64,000 nt of DNA from Bacillaceae bacterium IKA-2 (GTDB lineage Bacteria; Bacillota; Bacilli; Bacillales; Anaerobacillaceae). The stretch lies in assembly GCA_031761875.1 (NCBI GenBank), contig CP134492.1, forward strand, positions 2,790,001-2,854,000, given 5' to 3'. The first letter of the stretch is position 1, and each line of letters starts with the position of its first letter. Below, one piece after another: positions 52,072 to 61,002 of the stretch. Both the position numbers and the translations under genes were made by a program. Under the pieces are notes generated by a model, which did not search any database, was not told the DNA's origin, and worked only from the letters and a program-made list of their open reading frames with translations.

Positions 52072-53199
52072 CTAGCGATTTCGACGATTCCTTAAAAAAG
52101 TCGGGATATCTAATGTATCAACTGATTCTTGTTGTTGAGGTTGAGGTTGTCTTTCTACGAAAACAGTTTCATCTTGCTGTGTAGATTGTTTTTTTCCAGC
52201 AACAGGTTTTCCGGAACGCTGCGGCTTTGAAGGTGCTACGTTTTCTTCATCGTCAAAACCTGTAGCAATTACTGTAACAATAATTTCATCTTTTAAATTC
52301 TCGTTAATAACTGATCCGAATATCATATTAACTTCTTGATCAGATGCGCCAGAGACAATTTCTGCTGCTTCGTGCACTTCATAAAGACTTAAGTTTGATC
52401 CACCAGTAATGTTCATTAAAACACCTTGAGCCCCGACAATTGAAGTTTCTAGTAACGGACTAGAAATTGCTTTTTTGGCAGCTTCAGTAGCTCGGTTTTC
52501 GCCTGTGGCCACACCGATTCCCATTAGTGCGGAACCTTTGTCACTCATTATTGTTTTTACATCCGCAAAATCAAGATTAATTAATCCTGGAACGGCTATT
52601 AAATCAGATATTCCTTGAACACCTTGTCTGAGAACGTTATCCGCCTCACGAAAAGCTTCCAACATTGGTGTATTCTTATCAACAATCTCTAACAAACGAT
52701 CGTTAGGAATAACAATTAACGTATCTACCTTTTCTTTTAAAGAAGCAATTCCGCCCGCTGCTTGACTAGAACGTTTACGGCCTTCAAATGTAAAGGGACG
52801 TGTAACCACACCAACTGTTAAAGCACCAATTTCTCTAGCAATTTCAGCGATCACTGGCGCTGCTCCTGTACCAGTTCCACCACCCATACCAGCAGTGATG
52901 AAGACCATGTCAGCTCCAGCCAACAATCCTTCTAATTGTTCGCGACTTTCTTCAGCAGCTTTTTTCCCAACATCAGGATTAGCACCAGCACCTAATCCAC
53001 GCGTTAGTTTTCCACCTAACTGTAATTTATGCTCAGCCTTTGATAAATGAAGAGCTTGAGCATCCGTATTAACTGCAATAAATTCTACACCTTGTAGCCC
53101 GTTCTCAATCATTCGGTTAACAGCGTTACTTCCTCCGCCACCAACACCAATTACTTTAATTCTTGCTAATTGATCCATATCCATTTCAAAATCTAGCAT
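52072..53199 (-). CDS. ftsZ: Cell division tubulin homologue FtsZ
   Basis: GTPase that forms the Z ring. The 375 residues show [13 protein letters not shown] (17-30), the tubulin signature GGGTGTG (106-112), and the T7 catalytic loop NLDFADVKT (about 208). A variable Gln/Pro-rich linker and the conserved C-terminal peptide DIPTFLRNR for FtsA/SepF binding follow. GGGGGACC precedes the ATG. It follows ftsA by 51 bases and ends at a strong terminator. The protease gene bpr found after ftsZ in B. subtilis is absent; spoIIGA follows. Confidence 0.98.
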   Translation of the reverse strand: MLDFEMDMDQLARIKVIGVGGGGSNAVNRMIENGLQGVEFIAVNTDAQALHLSKAEHKLQLGGKLTRGLGAGANPDVGKKAAEESREQLEGLLAGADMVFITAGMGGGTGTGAAPVIAEIAREIGALTVGVVTRPFTFEGRKRSSQAAGGIASLKEKVDTLIVIPNDRLLEIVDKNTPMLEAFREADNVLRQGVQGISDLIAVPGLINLDFADVKTIMSDKGSALMGIGVATGENRATEAAKKAISSPLLETSIVGAQGVLMNITGGSNLSLYEVHEAAEIVSGASDQEVNMIFGSVINENLKDEIIVTVIATGFDDEENVAPSKPQRSGKPVAGKKQSTQQDETVFVERQPQPQQQESVDTLDIPTFLRNRRNR

Positions 53200-53250
53200 A
53201 TAAGGTCCCCCAATCGGTCATATCTAAAAAATTTATTTTCATCGTCATAG

Positions 53251-54531
53251 TTATTCAAAAAATACTTTTAACCATTTTGAAACTTTTTGCTTTACCGCTT
53301 TGCCTTCTATTACTTCTTTCTTTTTTGCAGAAACACCTTTTTTTTCTGTCTTTTTAGCAGGCTGAACTGTTCCTAAAGTGGCTGCAACTTCTTTGCCTTG
53401 AATTTTACCATTTTTATGAGCAAATTGGATTAATCCAACTCCCGTCGTGTACTGCGGCTCTCGTACCCCAATGTAGTCAGGGCTTGCAATCCTTACACTG
53501 TTTTGCAATATTTCCATCGCTAAATCCAGTAAACCCTGTATTTTTGCACCACCACCAGTTAACACGTAGCCACCTGGTAAATCTTCATATCCAAGCCTAT
53601 AAACCTCATTATCTATCAACTGTAACATTTCTGCTAATCTAGGTTCAATAATAAAAGAAAGATCATACTGTGAAAATTCTTCTTTTAAATCACTGCCGAT
53701 CTTTAATACTTTAAATATTTCTTCTTTTGAAGCTAATTCTATTTGGGCATGACCATACTTTACTTTCACACGTTCAGCCTCTTCAGTTGATATTCTAAGA
53801 CCAACAGAAATATCGTTTGTGATATGGTCTCCTCCAATCGGTATGACTGTAGTCGCTTGCAAACTACCTTGTTCAAAAACAGAAACAGTCATTGACCCAC
53901 CACCAATATCTACCAAAGCTACTCCTAAGCCTTTTTCATCTTTTGACACGGCAACCGAACCAGCTGCTAAAGGTTGCAAACAAATATCAGCAATGCTTAA
54001 ACCTGCTCGCTCAACACAACGTAATAAGTTATGTAAGATTGTTTTTGATCCTGTAATAATTGTTCCTTCCATTTCTAAACGAACACCTATCATACCCCTT
54101 GGATCGTTAATTTCATCTAGTCCATCAACAATAAATTGTTTTGGGATTACATCAATGATTTCTCTATCAGGTGGAATAGAAAATACTTGCGCCGCATCAA
54201 TGACTCTCCTAATATCTTCCTCACCAATTTCACGGTCCGGACTGGATACTGCGACAACCCCATGACACGGTTGGAGCTGAGCATGGTTACCAGAAACACC
54301 GACAATAACATTTTCTAAGGACATACCGATCATTTTTTCGGCTTGTTCAACTGCTCTACAAATCGAGCGAACAGTTTCATCAATATCAACAATAGAACCT
54401 TTTTTAATTCCTTCTGATTTTGAATTACCAACCCCAATGATGTTTAATGACCCATTTGTAATATCTCCAACAATAACTCGAACATTAGATGTACCGATGT
54501 CTAAGCTAACATAAGTCTCCCGGTTGTTCAT
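53251..54531 (-). CDS. ftsA: Cell division protein FtsA
   Basis: Actin-like ATPase that anchors FtsZ to the membrane. The 426 residues have the phosphate-1 motif SLDIGTSNVRV, the SHS2/1C domain (about 85-165), phosphate-2 VDIGGGSMT and the adenosine motif YVLTGGGAKIQG. The end (VSKWLKVFFE) is the amphipathic membrane helix. A perfect AAAGGAGGTG lies 7 bases before the ATG. Two overlapping promoters (sigmaA and sigmaH type) lie 130-180 bases upstream. Confidence 0.97.
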   Translation of the reverse strand: MNNRETYVSLDIGTSNVRVIVGDITNGSLNIIGVGNSKSEGIKKGSIVDIDETVRSICRAVEQAEKMIGMSLENVIVGVSGNHAQLQPCHGVVAVSSPDREIGEEDIRRVIDAAQVFSIPPDREIIDVIPKQFIVDGLDEINDPRGMIGVRLEMEGTIITGSKTILHNLLRCVERAGLSIADICLQPLAAGSVAVSKDEKGLGVALVDIGGGSMTVSVFEQGSLQATTVIPIGGDHITNDISVGLRISTEEAERVKVKYGHAQIELASKEEIFKVLKIGSDLKEEFSQYDLSFIIEPRLAEMLQLIDNEVYRLGYEDLPGGYVLTGGGAKIQGLLDLAMEILQNSVRIASPDYIGVREPQYTTGVGLIQFAHKNGKIQGKEVAATLGTVQPAKKTEKKGVSAKKKEVIEGKAVKQKVSKWLKVFFE

Positions 54532-54658
54532 ACTTTGGCACCTCCTTTAATAAATAAGCTTGTCTTAAATAATACTCTAATTTTAGGAACTAATCTTTAG
54601 GAAATATTAGGTAAAAAAAAGTGTTATTGGAAATTCTTAGAAACTATCTTAAAATAAA

Positions 54659-54687
54659 ATATTACTAATTAATAAGTTACTATTCAA
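54659..54687 (-). promoter_or_regulatory. SigmaA-type promoter upstream of ftsA
   Basis: TTGAAT (54687-54682), a 17-base spacer and TAATAT (54664-54659). Its -35 box shares bases with the -10 of the sigmaH-type promoter next to it. Confidence 0.6.
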
Positions 54688-54708
54688 CAAAAACTTTTCA
54701 TTTCCTTT
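54680..54708 (-). promoter_or_regulatory. SigmaH-type promoter upstream of ftsA
   Basis: AAAGGAAAT (54708-54700) matches RNAGGAWWW at every base; after 11 bases GTTGAATAG (54688-54680) matches RNNGAATWW except the last base. B. subtilis ftsAZ is known to have a sigmaH promoter used at the start of sporulation. Confidence 0.75.
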
Positions 54709-54815
54709 TTTAAAAGATAATTTTTTCAATTACTTTATGAAATCCTTAGCTTCACCTATACTTATGACTAAAATTTTCACTTTCGTAAATTGTACGTTCA
54801 AAAATCTCGCTACTA

Positions 54816-55166
54816 TTAACTTTCTTTTCTTGACGTCCATTTAGAGAGAAGTATCCGCCGAATTACCGCAATATTATTAAATAAACGGACCCCAAAAGCA
54901 AAAATAGCAGCTAAATATAAGTCTACACCAAGATGAACGCCTAGAAAAGCTAAACCTGCTGCAAGGAGTATATTTGAGAAAAAACCTGTGACAAATACAT
55001 GTTCATCAAAAGTATTTTGAAGGTGGGCCCTGATCCCTCCAAACAACGTATCAAGAGCAGCCAAAACCGCAATTGATAAATAGCTAGAATAAGCATCAGG
55101 TATCCGAAACTCTGTCCAAAATCCAAGGAGAAGTCCAATAAGTAGCCCAATTACTGGTAACCACAT
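54816..55166 (-). CDS. sbp: Small basic membrane protein Sbp (DUF1290)
   Basis: A 116-residue membrane protein with three or four hydrophobic segments and the family block YLSIAVLAALDTLFGGIRA (about 30-50). Its function is not established; it is always found between the ylxX-type gene and ftsA. GGGGGAG is inside the end of ylxX and the start lies one base after that stop. B. subtilis Sbp has about 121 residues. Confidence 0.92.
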   Translation of the reverse strand: MWLPVIGLLIGLLLGFWTEFRIPDAYSSYLSIAVLAALDTLFGGIRAHLQNTFDEHVFVTGFFSNILLAAGLAFLGVHLGVDLYLAAIFAFGVRLFNNIAVIRRILLSKWTSRKES

Positions 55167-55167
55167 T

Positions 55168-55866
55168 TTAAGACTCCCCCTTTACAGGTCGTAAGTTACG
55201 AATACGTAACGACTCATCATACCCTGGCAACACAACAAAATTTATTGGTGTCGAGGTTAAACTTAAATTTTCAATAGCAAAATATTCGATTGATTGAGAG
55301 ACAATCATTTCATGATGGAGTTTCTCGGCATCACTAGCTAAAACTTTTACTTTTAGTGGTAATTCAGGAATTCTTTTTGCATTTACATGAGTAACACCGT
55401 TAACATCTCGAATTGCCGATGTTGAGATAATTCGCTGATTGCCAATGGCAATTTCTTTTGCATTGTAAATATTGAGTTCATTAATCAATATCCATAATAA
55501 GTGTGGTGGTACCATCTTCGGAATATAGCCATAATCCGTGTGTATTGAATTAATTTCAATAATAATCCCTTCACCACTTACTGGGGTAAGGCCTGCTTGT
55601 TTTTTTAAATCATTTACAGCATTAACCATTACATCCTCAAGATTATCTTTTCCTTTTAATTGGTTTAACAATAAAAGTTGTTTTTCAATTTCTTGATTTA
55701 GTTCTTGCTGTCGCTCCTTTTCAATACGGGAATCTTGCCGTAATTCTAGGATATCTCTTGTATCACGAACAATCGGTTCATTTGTTGTCTTAAACTGTAG
55801 CGCAATCATAAATCCAATAATTGTTGTAACGATTGCAAATATAATCATTCGATCCTTGACAATCAT
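55168..55866 (-). CDS. ylxX: DUF881 membrane-anchored protein YlxX
   Basis: One N-terminal membrane helix (about 8-24), a coiled coil (about 45-75) and the extracytoplasmic DUF881 domain with VSGEGIIIEI, LWILINELNIYNAKEIAIGNQRI. The function is unknown. I placed the start at the ATG at 55866, which overlaps the ylxW stop; a GTG one codon earlier or an ATG at 55848 (AAGGA upstream) are alternatives. It is a tandem paralogue of ylxW. Confidence 0.9.
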   Translation of the reverse strand: MIVKDRMIIFAIVTTIIGFMIALQFKTTNEPIVRDTRDILELRQDSRIEKERQQELNQEIEKQLLLLNQLKGKDNLEDVMVNAVNDLKKQAGLTPVSGEGIIIEINSIHTDYGYIPKMVPPHLLWILINELNIYNAKEIAIGNQRIISTSAIRDVNGVTHVNAKRIPELPLKVKVLASDAEKLHHEMIVSQSIEYFAIENLSLTSTPINFVVLPGYDESLRIRNLRPVKGES

Positions 55867-56567
55867 CACCCTCTATCTGATAAGTAAGGATCCATTATAA
55901 TCAAATCCTTTTTTTCAATTTTCACTTCAATTTGGTCATAAAGTAATTGGTCTTTTACCCCACCAGGTAAATTCAACGAGTCATGAAGCTTGTCCGAATC
56001 ACCAATAGCCGTAATAACAAATGGAGCAAAGGAAGTGTTCCCATCGATGCGAATGACGGGACCTACACATTGAATATAGGAACGATGTGAAATTCTTTGA
56101 CCGTTAATAGCAATTGCTTCTGCTTGGGTGACGAGTAATTCATGAATAACTTTTTGAATATGTAGTTCATGGACTATATAAAAATTTGGATTTTCACCAT
56201 CAGGGACATATTGTGCGTCAGTTAAAGTTACTTCAATGCCTGTCCCTTGGATTCCAATAGCTCCAGTCGCCATACGAAGTTTTTCTAGATCCTCGACTAA
56301 ATTAAAATATGTTCTTTCTTGTTCAGCTACCACTTCTTCTATCGTGTTAATTTCAGCTTGAATGGTTCGTAATTCCTCTGCTAAATTCCGATTAACTGAT
56401 TGTTCAAATAAAACTTGATTTCTTAATGTGTCCTCTTTCTTCCATTGTCCTTCAGTGATCATCTGACTATTTTGACCTTCATTTGCAAATTGGTATGACA
56501 AAGCACTAATAAAGCCTGTGATTATCAAAATAAACGAGAGGAGTACATGTTTACCCTTCACTTTCAA
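55866..56567 (-). CDS. ylxW: DUF881 membrane-anchored protein YlxW
   Basis: Paralogue of YlxX: one membrane helix (about 8-25), a coiled coil (about 45-85) and a DUF881 domain with GTGIEVTL, YIVHELHIQKVIHELLVTQAEAIAINGQRI-type sequence. Function unknown. No ATG is near the beginning; the TTG at 56567 with AGGAGG 9 bases upstream is the best start, a GTG at 56561 is possible. It overlaps divIB by 17 bases. Confidence 0.88.
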   Translation of the reverse strand: MKVKGKHVLLSFILIITGFISALSYQFANEGQNSQMITEGQWKKEDTLRNQVLFEQSVNRNLAEELRTIQAEINTIEEVVAEQERTYFNLVEDLEKLRMATGAIGIQGTGIEVTLTDAQYVPDGENPNFYIVHELHIQKVIHELLVTQAEAIAINGQRISHRSYIQCVGPVIRIDGNTSFAPFVITAIGDSDKLHDSLNLPGGVKDQLLYDQIEVKIEKKDLIIMDPYLSDRG

Positions 56568-57330
56568 TTTCTTGTTCCTCCTCGGGATCAAATAATTCGA
56601 AATACGGATTAATTTTCATATGAATAATCCCTTTGTTATGCGGATCTAACTCACTAACAATTGCAGAATAGGGAGCTATTTTTTCTGAAAAATGTCGGAT
56701 TGTTGAACTAACTTGAAAGCCATCATTCATATATAGGGTAATTCTTAAAGGGTCTAATTCTTCAGGTGTAAAATAAATTTCTGAAATGCGATGAATTAGA
56801 CCTTCTGGTAGTTTGCTTAATTCAGCAGCCATTTCAGCTAACTCGCTCCCATTACTCCAACCCATGAGTAGAGGTGCATCTGTTGGAAAGCCCGTTACTG
56901 TATCTGTTGCTAATAACTTTCCTGACTCTAGTATCGGGGAAAACTTCCCATCTGTCACTAAATATGCGACCCTTGTATATTCCTCAACATTAATAATTAC
57001 AGTATAAGGAAATTTCCTGTTAATAGAAACACCACTAATTTGAGTGAGCGATGTGATCTCTGCTTTAATTTCTTGCTTATTTACACCCCAGAAGCTTGTC
57101 TTATCAGTTAATTTACTGGCTCTTACTATTTCCTCATCAGTCAAATAGCGATTTCCTTCTATTTTGATAACCTTGACATCACTTAGCGAAGACTGAAAAT
57201 AAATAACTGTAAGCAATAAAAGGAAAAAAATTGATAAATACAGAATCAAAGCCCGGTTTGCCCTTTGTTTGCGCTCACTTTTAAGTTTTGGTATTCGATC
57301 TTCGAGAGTAATAACCTTCTTCTGATCCAT
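56551..57330 (-). CDS. divIB: Cell division protein DivIB (FtsQ)
   Basis: Bitopic divisome protein that works with DivIC and FtsL to control septal wall synthesis. The 259 residues have a basic cytosolic N terminus (1-26), one membrane helix (about 27-46), a POTRA domain (about 50-120 with VKVIKIEGNRYLTDEEI) and the beta domain. The acidic tail (DPEEEQEIESEG) is typical. A promoter-like sequence lies about 40 bases upstream, since a 437-base gap separates it from murB. Confidence 0.94.
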   Translation of the reverse strand: MDQKKVITLEDRIPKLKSERKQRANRALILYLSIFFLLLLTVIYFQSSLSDVKVIKIEGNRYLTDEEIVRASKLTDKTSFWGVNKQEIKAEITSLTQISGVSINRKFPYTVIINVEEYTRVAYLVTDGKFSPILESGKLLATDTVTGFPTDAPLLMGWSNGSELAEMAAELSKLPEGLIHRISEIYFTPEELDPLRITLYMNDGFQVSSTIRHFSEKIAPYSAIVSELDPHNKGIIHMKINPYFELFDPEEEQEIESEG

Positions 57331-57367
57331 AACAACCTTCCTTCATTGTATGCTATGCCACAGTAGT

Positions 57368-57397
57368 ATTATAAATCAGACTGAAGTCCTTATTCAA
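57368..57397 (-). promoter_or_regulatory. SigmaA-type promoter for divIB
   Basis: TTGAAT (57397-57392) and a perfect TATAAT (57373-57368) with an 18-base spacer, 37 bases before the divIB start. Confidence 0.65.
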
Positions 57398-57602
57398 CTA
57401 CCAAATCCTTAGTCTTTCCTATCCTATCAAGAATTTGATCTAAACATCTATAGGAGATGGAAAAAAATTCCGCAACCAAAGCATTCGAATCTCTTCGTTG
57501 GTTCGCTTCTTAGGTGTCTTGATCTACTCGGCTCTGGTCACCCTCCTGTTTGGATATTTACTTATAGAATTAAATTGAACAATAATTGACTAGTTTTATT
57601 AT

Positions 57603-57634
57603 AACATTACAACATTACAGTATTACAACATTAC
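57603..57634. repeat. Tandem repeat of 8 bases, four units
   Basis: AACATTAC, AACATTAC, AGTATTAC, AACATTAC in direct succession. Such short repeats may vary in copy number by slippage. Confidence 0.8.
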
Positions 57635-57693
57635 ATCAACAATATAGTACTATCTTAGCTATTGCAACAGCTGTCACAAAGTAATTTAACCTC

Positions 57694-57717
57694 AAAAACG
57701 GCATACGAATATGCCGT
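57694..57717 (-). terminator. Terminator after murB
   Basis: ACGGCATA and TATGCCGT with a four-base loop, followed by five T on the minus strand. Confidence 0.85.
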
Positions 57718-57767
57718 CTTCATCTTTTTATAGCATGACTATTAGGCTATTACATATAAATGAAGTA

Positions 57768-58676
57768 TTAATGCTTGTTCCCTATTAACTCAACTTCTGT
57801 TTCTAACTTCACTTGAAATTTTTCATAAACACGTTTTTTAATATAGTCGATAAGCTCTAAAACATTTTCCGCTGTAGCTTCACCAATGTTGACAATAAAA
57901 TTAGCGTGTGCTGTTGATACTTGTGCTCCACCAATTATATGGCCTTTTAAACCAGCTTCTTCAATCAATTTCCCAGCATGATAAGAAAATGGGTTACGAA
58001 ATACACTGCCACAGCATGGATAATCCCAAGGTTGTGTCTTTTTACGATATTCCTTATTTCTTTGAATCTCTGCTACAATAACATCTTTATTTCCGTGTTT
58101 TAATTGAAAGATTGCTTCGATACAAAACCCATGGTCTCTTTGCAACCTTGAAGTCCGATATGAAAACTCCATTTCATCCTTATTATACCATTTTTCCGTA
58201 CCATCTTGATAAACAATTCTTGTCTTTATCAAGATATTTGAGATATCCGATTTATGAGCACCCGCATTCATAAATACCGCTCCCCCAACTGAACCTGGGA
58301 TACCACCAGCAAATTCTAAGCCCGATAGCCCTTGCTTACTTAGAATTGTTGCAAGTTTAATTAAGGAATAGCCTGCTCCTACTCGAACTTCATCTCCATT
58401 AACTTCTAAGTGATCTAGACCGGCGCTAATTTTGATAACTACTCCATCTATACCTGCATCAGATATTAATATGTTTGAGCCACGACCAATAATAAAAACT
58501 GGAGTCTTACTTTCATTTGTTATTGAAAGAGTTCTCATTAAAGCATCGATATTTTTCGGAATAACAAGTAGATGAGCCGGACCGCCAATTTTCCATGTAG
58601 TATGGTTAGCCAAGGGTTCGTTCTCCTTAACTTGGCCGACGTTTTCTTCTTGAAGTCTTACTTTAAGTCGATCCAT
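57768..58676 (-). CDS. murB: UDP-N-acetylenolpyruvoylglucosamine reductase
   Basis: FAD enzyme that reduces UDP-GlcNAc-enolpyruvate to UDP-MurNAc with NADPH. The 302 residues (B. subtilis 303) have NHTTWKIGGPA, GRGSNILI for FAD, the active-site region with CCGSVFRNP and a C-terminal substrate domain; this is the short, type II MurB. The ATG at 58676 with GGAGG 5 bases upstream is the start. It follows murG by 18 bases. Confidence 0.96.
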   Translation of the reverse strand: MDRLKVRLQEENVGQVKENEPLANHTTWKIGGPAHLLVIPKNIDALMRTLSITNESKTPVFIIGRGSNILISDAGIDGVVIKISAGLDHLEVNGDEVRVGAGYSLIKLATILSKQGLSGLEFAGGIPGSVGGAVFMNAGAHKSDISNILIKTRIVYQDGTEKWYNKDEMEFSYRTSRLQRDHGFCIEAIFQLKHGNKDVIVAEIQRNKEYRKKTQPWDYPCCGSVFRNPFSYHAGKLIEEAGLKGHIIGGAQVSTAHANFIVNIGEATAENVLELIDYIKKRVYEKFQVKLETEVELIGNKH

Positions 58677-58694
58677 AAAAACCTCCAAATTAGC

Positions 58695-59789
58695 TTATTT
58701 ATTAGTTAGTTGTTTAATAAGTTCATAAATCTCTTTAGCAGCTTCTGGCTTACCAAGCTGCAAAGAAGCTTTATGCATTTCATTCCACTTTGTTTCATTT
58801 AACATTAATTTGTCAACCTCTTTTAAAAGTACGGTTCCTGACATTTCTTTTTCCAACTTAATGACTGCTGCTCCTTTGTCACTTAATGCCCGCGCATTTT
58901 TTTCTTGATGGTTATTTGTAACATAAGGACTTGGCACTAAAATACTCGGTAATCCAATCGCCGTTAACTCAGCTAGCGTTGTCGCTCCAGCACGGGTGAC
59001 AACTAACTGCACATTTTTCAGTACTTCTGGCATGTTATGAATAAATGGCTCAATTTTTATATTCAAAGGATTTCCTTGTTTTTCCACCTCGGCAATAACT
59101 TGATTATAATGGACTTCACCAGTTACGTATAAGAATTGATAATTTCTCTTACCTACCTCTTTTAGCACTTCTAAAAAAGCATCATTAATTGGTCTAGCTC
59201 CTCTACTTCCACCGACAATTAAAACCGTTTTCTTATTTTTGTTTAAACCCATTTCTGTTAGTCGGTCTTTTTCTTTAACGAGTGCCGCTTCCGTTGCTCT
59301 TGGATTTCCTGTCAGGAGAACTTTTTCACTAGGAAAAAAGGAGCGTGATTCATCAAAAGAAATCGCGATTTTATTAACATAGCGACTTAAGAATTTGTTT
59401 GTAAGCCCGGGAACACTATTTTGTTCATGGATAATAGTAGGAATACCCAACTTAGCCGCTGCATAAACAACTGGTCCACATACATAGCCACCAGTGCCAA
59501 TTACAATATCAGGCTTAAATTGCTTAATGATTTTTTTTGAAAGTGTTACACCTTTAAGAAAGCGGATCACTGTCTTTAAATTATCTATTGAAAGTTTTCT
59601 TTTGAAACCCGTAATATTGATTGTTTTAAAAGGAATTCCTTCCCTAGTGACGAGCGTACTCTCCAAACCTTTCTCAGTACCAATATATAAAAACTCAACT
59701 GTTGAATCGATTTTTTTTATTTCATTTATTAACGCTAAGGCAGGATAAATATGTCCACCTGTACCTCCGCCACTCACAATTATTCTCAT
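58695..59789 (-). CDS. murG: UDP-GlcNAc:lipid I transferase MurG
   Basis: Adds GlcNAc to lipid I to make lipid II at the inner membrane face. [12 protein letters not shown] (7-18) is the first glycine loop, HEQNSVPG and [10 protein letters not shown] follow, and the UDP-GlcNAc site is [10 protein letters not shown]. The ATG at 59789 begins [13 protein letters not shown] as in the family (364 residues); in-frame codons upstream lie too near the ribosome-binding site GAGGTG. It lies between spoVE and murB as in B. subtilis. Confidence 0.96.
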   Translation of the reverse strand: MRIIVSGGGTGGHIYPALALINEIKKIDSTVEFLYIGTEKGLESTLVTREGIPFKTINITGFKRKLSIDNLKTVIRFLKGVTLSKKIIKQFKPDIVIGTGGYVCGPVVYAAAKLGIPTIIHEQNSVPGLTNKFLSRYVNKIAISFDESRSFFPSEKVLLTGNPRATEAALVKEKDRLTEMGLNKNKKTVLIVGGSRGARPINDAFLEVLKEVGKRNYQFLYVTGEVHYNQVIAEVEKQGNPLNIKIEPFIHNMPEVLKNVQLVVTRAGATTLAELTAIGLPSILVPSPYVTNNHQEKNARALSDKGAAVIKLEKEMSGTVLLKEVDKLMLNETKWNEMHKASLQLGKPEAAKEIYELIKQLTNK

Positions 59790-59821
59790 TAAATCCATAC
59801 ACCTCTGTTTCACTTAAACTT

Positions 59822-60922
59822 TTAATACCGTGCGTGCTTACTTATATTCAACAAAACTCCTACTGCAACGAGCATAAGTGTTAATGAGGAACCACCATAG
59901 CTTAAAAATGGTAATGTGATTCCGGTTACTGGCATAAGACCAATAACTACACCGATATTAATCATCACTTGTATCGCAATCATTCCAATAATACCGATTG
60001 ATAATAGGCTCCCAAATAAGTCAGGTGCCCCGAGAGCAACGCGAATCCCTCTCCATAGCAATATACTAAATAGAAAAATAACAAACGTTCCACCAATAAA
60101 CCCTAATTCCTCTGAAAGAATCGCAAAAATAAAGTCAGTTTGCGGTTCCGGTAGATAGAAGAATTTTTGTCTACTTTCCCCTAACCCTAATCCCATTAAC
60201 CCACCTGGCCCAATCGCATACAACGATTGAATAATTTGAAATCCACTTCCTAATGGATCTGACCACGGATCTAAAAACGATGTTATTCGTTTTATCCGAT
60301 ATGGTGCAGAAATTATTAAGGCAACAAAACCTGCTAAACCGAGAAGTCCAAGCCCAATAAAATGACTTGACTTGGCACCAGATACATAAATCATAATAAT
60401 ACAAGTGCCTACCATTACTGCACCAGTACCCAAATCCGGTTGAAGCATGATCAAACCAAAAGCTAACAAGACTAAAGAAAGCGATGGCAATAAACCTTGT
60501 TTAAACTTCGTAATACTCTTTTGATTTTCCGATAAGTACTTTGCTAAAAAAGCAATCATCGCAAACTTCATAAATTCTGAAGGTTGTATCGAGAAAGCTC
60601 CAACTCCTAACCAGCTTTGGGCACCACCTCTAACTAGACCCACCCCTGGTATTAAAACGAGAATCAGTAACAAAAAACAAATCATAATAATCAGTTTCGC
60701 ATATTTACGCCAAAACCAGTAATCAAGATTCATAATCGTAAACATAGCAATTAAACCTAATCCAGCAAAGAAAATCTGCCTTTTCGCAAAAAAGAAGGCA
60801 TCATCAAACTTATACGTTGCCCAAACAGCACTTGCACTATATACCATGATCATACCTATTGTCAGTAAGACGAGTGTTGTTATGATTAAAATAAAATCTG
60901 GTGTTGATTTCCCTTTAGGCAA
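59822..60922 (-). CDS. spoVE: SEDS glycosyltransferase SpoVE (FtsW family)
   Basis: Polytopic peptidoglycan polymerase of the SEDS family, needed in B. subtilis for the spore cortex. About ten membrane segments; conserved blocks are MVYSASAVWA, SIQPSEFMK, QPDLGTG, GSGFQIIQSLYAIGPGG, FAILSEELGF and LPFLSYGGSS. A TTG start at 60922 with GAGGTG 7 bases upstream gives 366 residues, the same as B. subtilis SpoVE; an ATG five codons earlier has no ribosome-binding site. Position between murD and murG marks it as spoVE rather than ftsW or rodA. Confidence 0.93.
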   Translation of the reverse strand: MPKGKSTPDFILIITTLVLLTIGMIMVYSASAVWATYKFDDAFFFAKRQIFFAGLGLIAMFTIMNLDYWFWRKYAKLIIMICFLLLILVLIPGVGLVRGGAQSWLGVGAFSIQPSEFMKFAMIAFLAKYLSENQKSITKFKQGLLPSLSLVLLAFGLIMLQPDLGTGAVMVGTCIIMIYVSGAKSSHFIGLGLLGLAGFVALIISAPYRIKRITSFLDPWSDPLGSGFQIIQSLYAIGPGGLMGLGLGESRQKFFYLPEPQTDFIFAILSEELGFIGGTFVIFLFSILLWRGIRVALGAPDLFGSLLSIGIIGMIAIQVMINIGVVIGLMPVTGITLPFLSYGGSSLTLMLVAVGVLLNISKHARY

Positions 60923-61002
60923 TGTGGAACACCTCATCCATATTGAATTTGGGCAAGCCCTATTACCTATGTGTATGCTTATTTTAAAGAAAATATGACC
61001 TG

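Larger units (their letters stand above)
57331..57767. other. 437-base gap between divIB and murB
   Basis: In B. subtilis these genes are close. The gap holds the murB terminator (57694-57717), a fourfold 8-base tandem repeat (57603-57634), a nested hairpin (57470-57505) followed on the minus strand by seven T, and the divIB promoter. I see no open frame with a ribosome-binding site longer than a few codons. Confidence 0.7.

Noticed and set aside
53819-54265. Plus-strand frame of 148 codons antisense to ftsA
   Set aside because: Low-complexity shadow without ribosome-binding site; ftsA is intact on the other strand.
57470-57505. Nested hairpin with seven T as a second murB terminator or riboswitch
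   Set aside because: The stem is only about six pairs plus a small inner hairpin, and a clear murB terminator lies earlier; kept only as part of the gap description.
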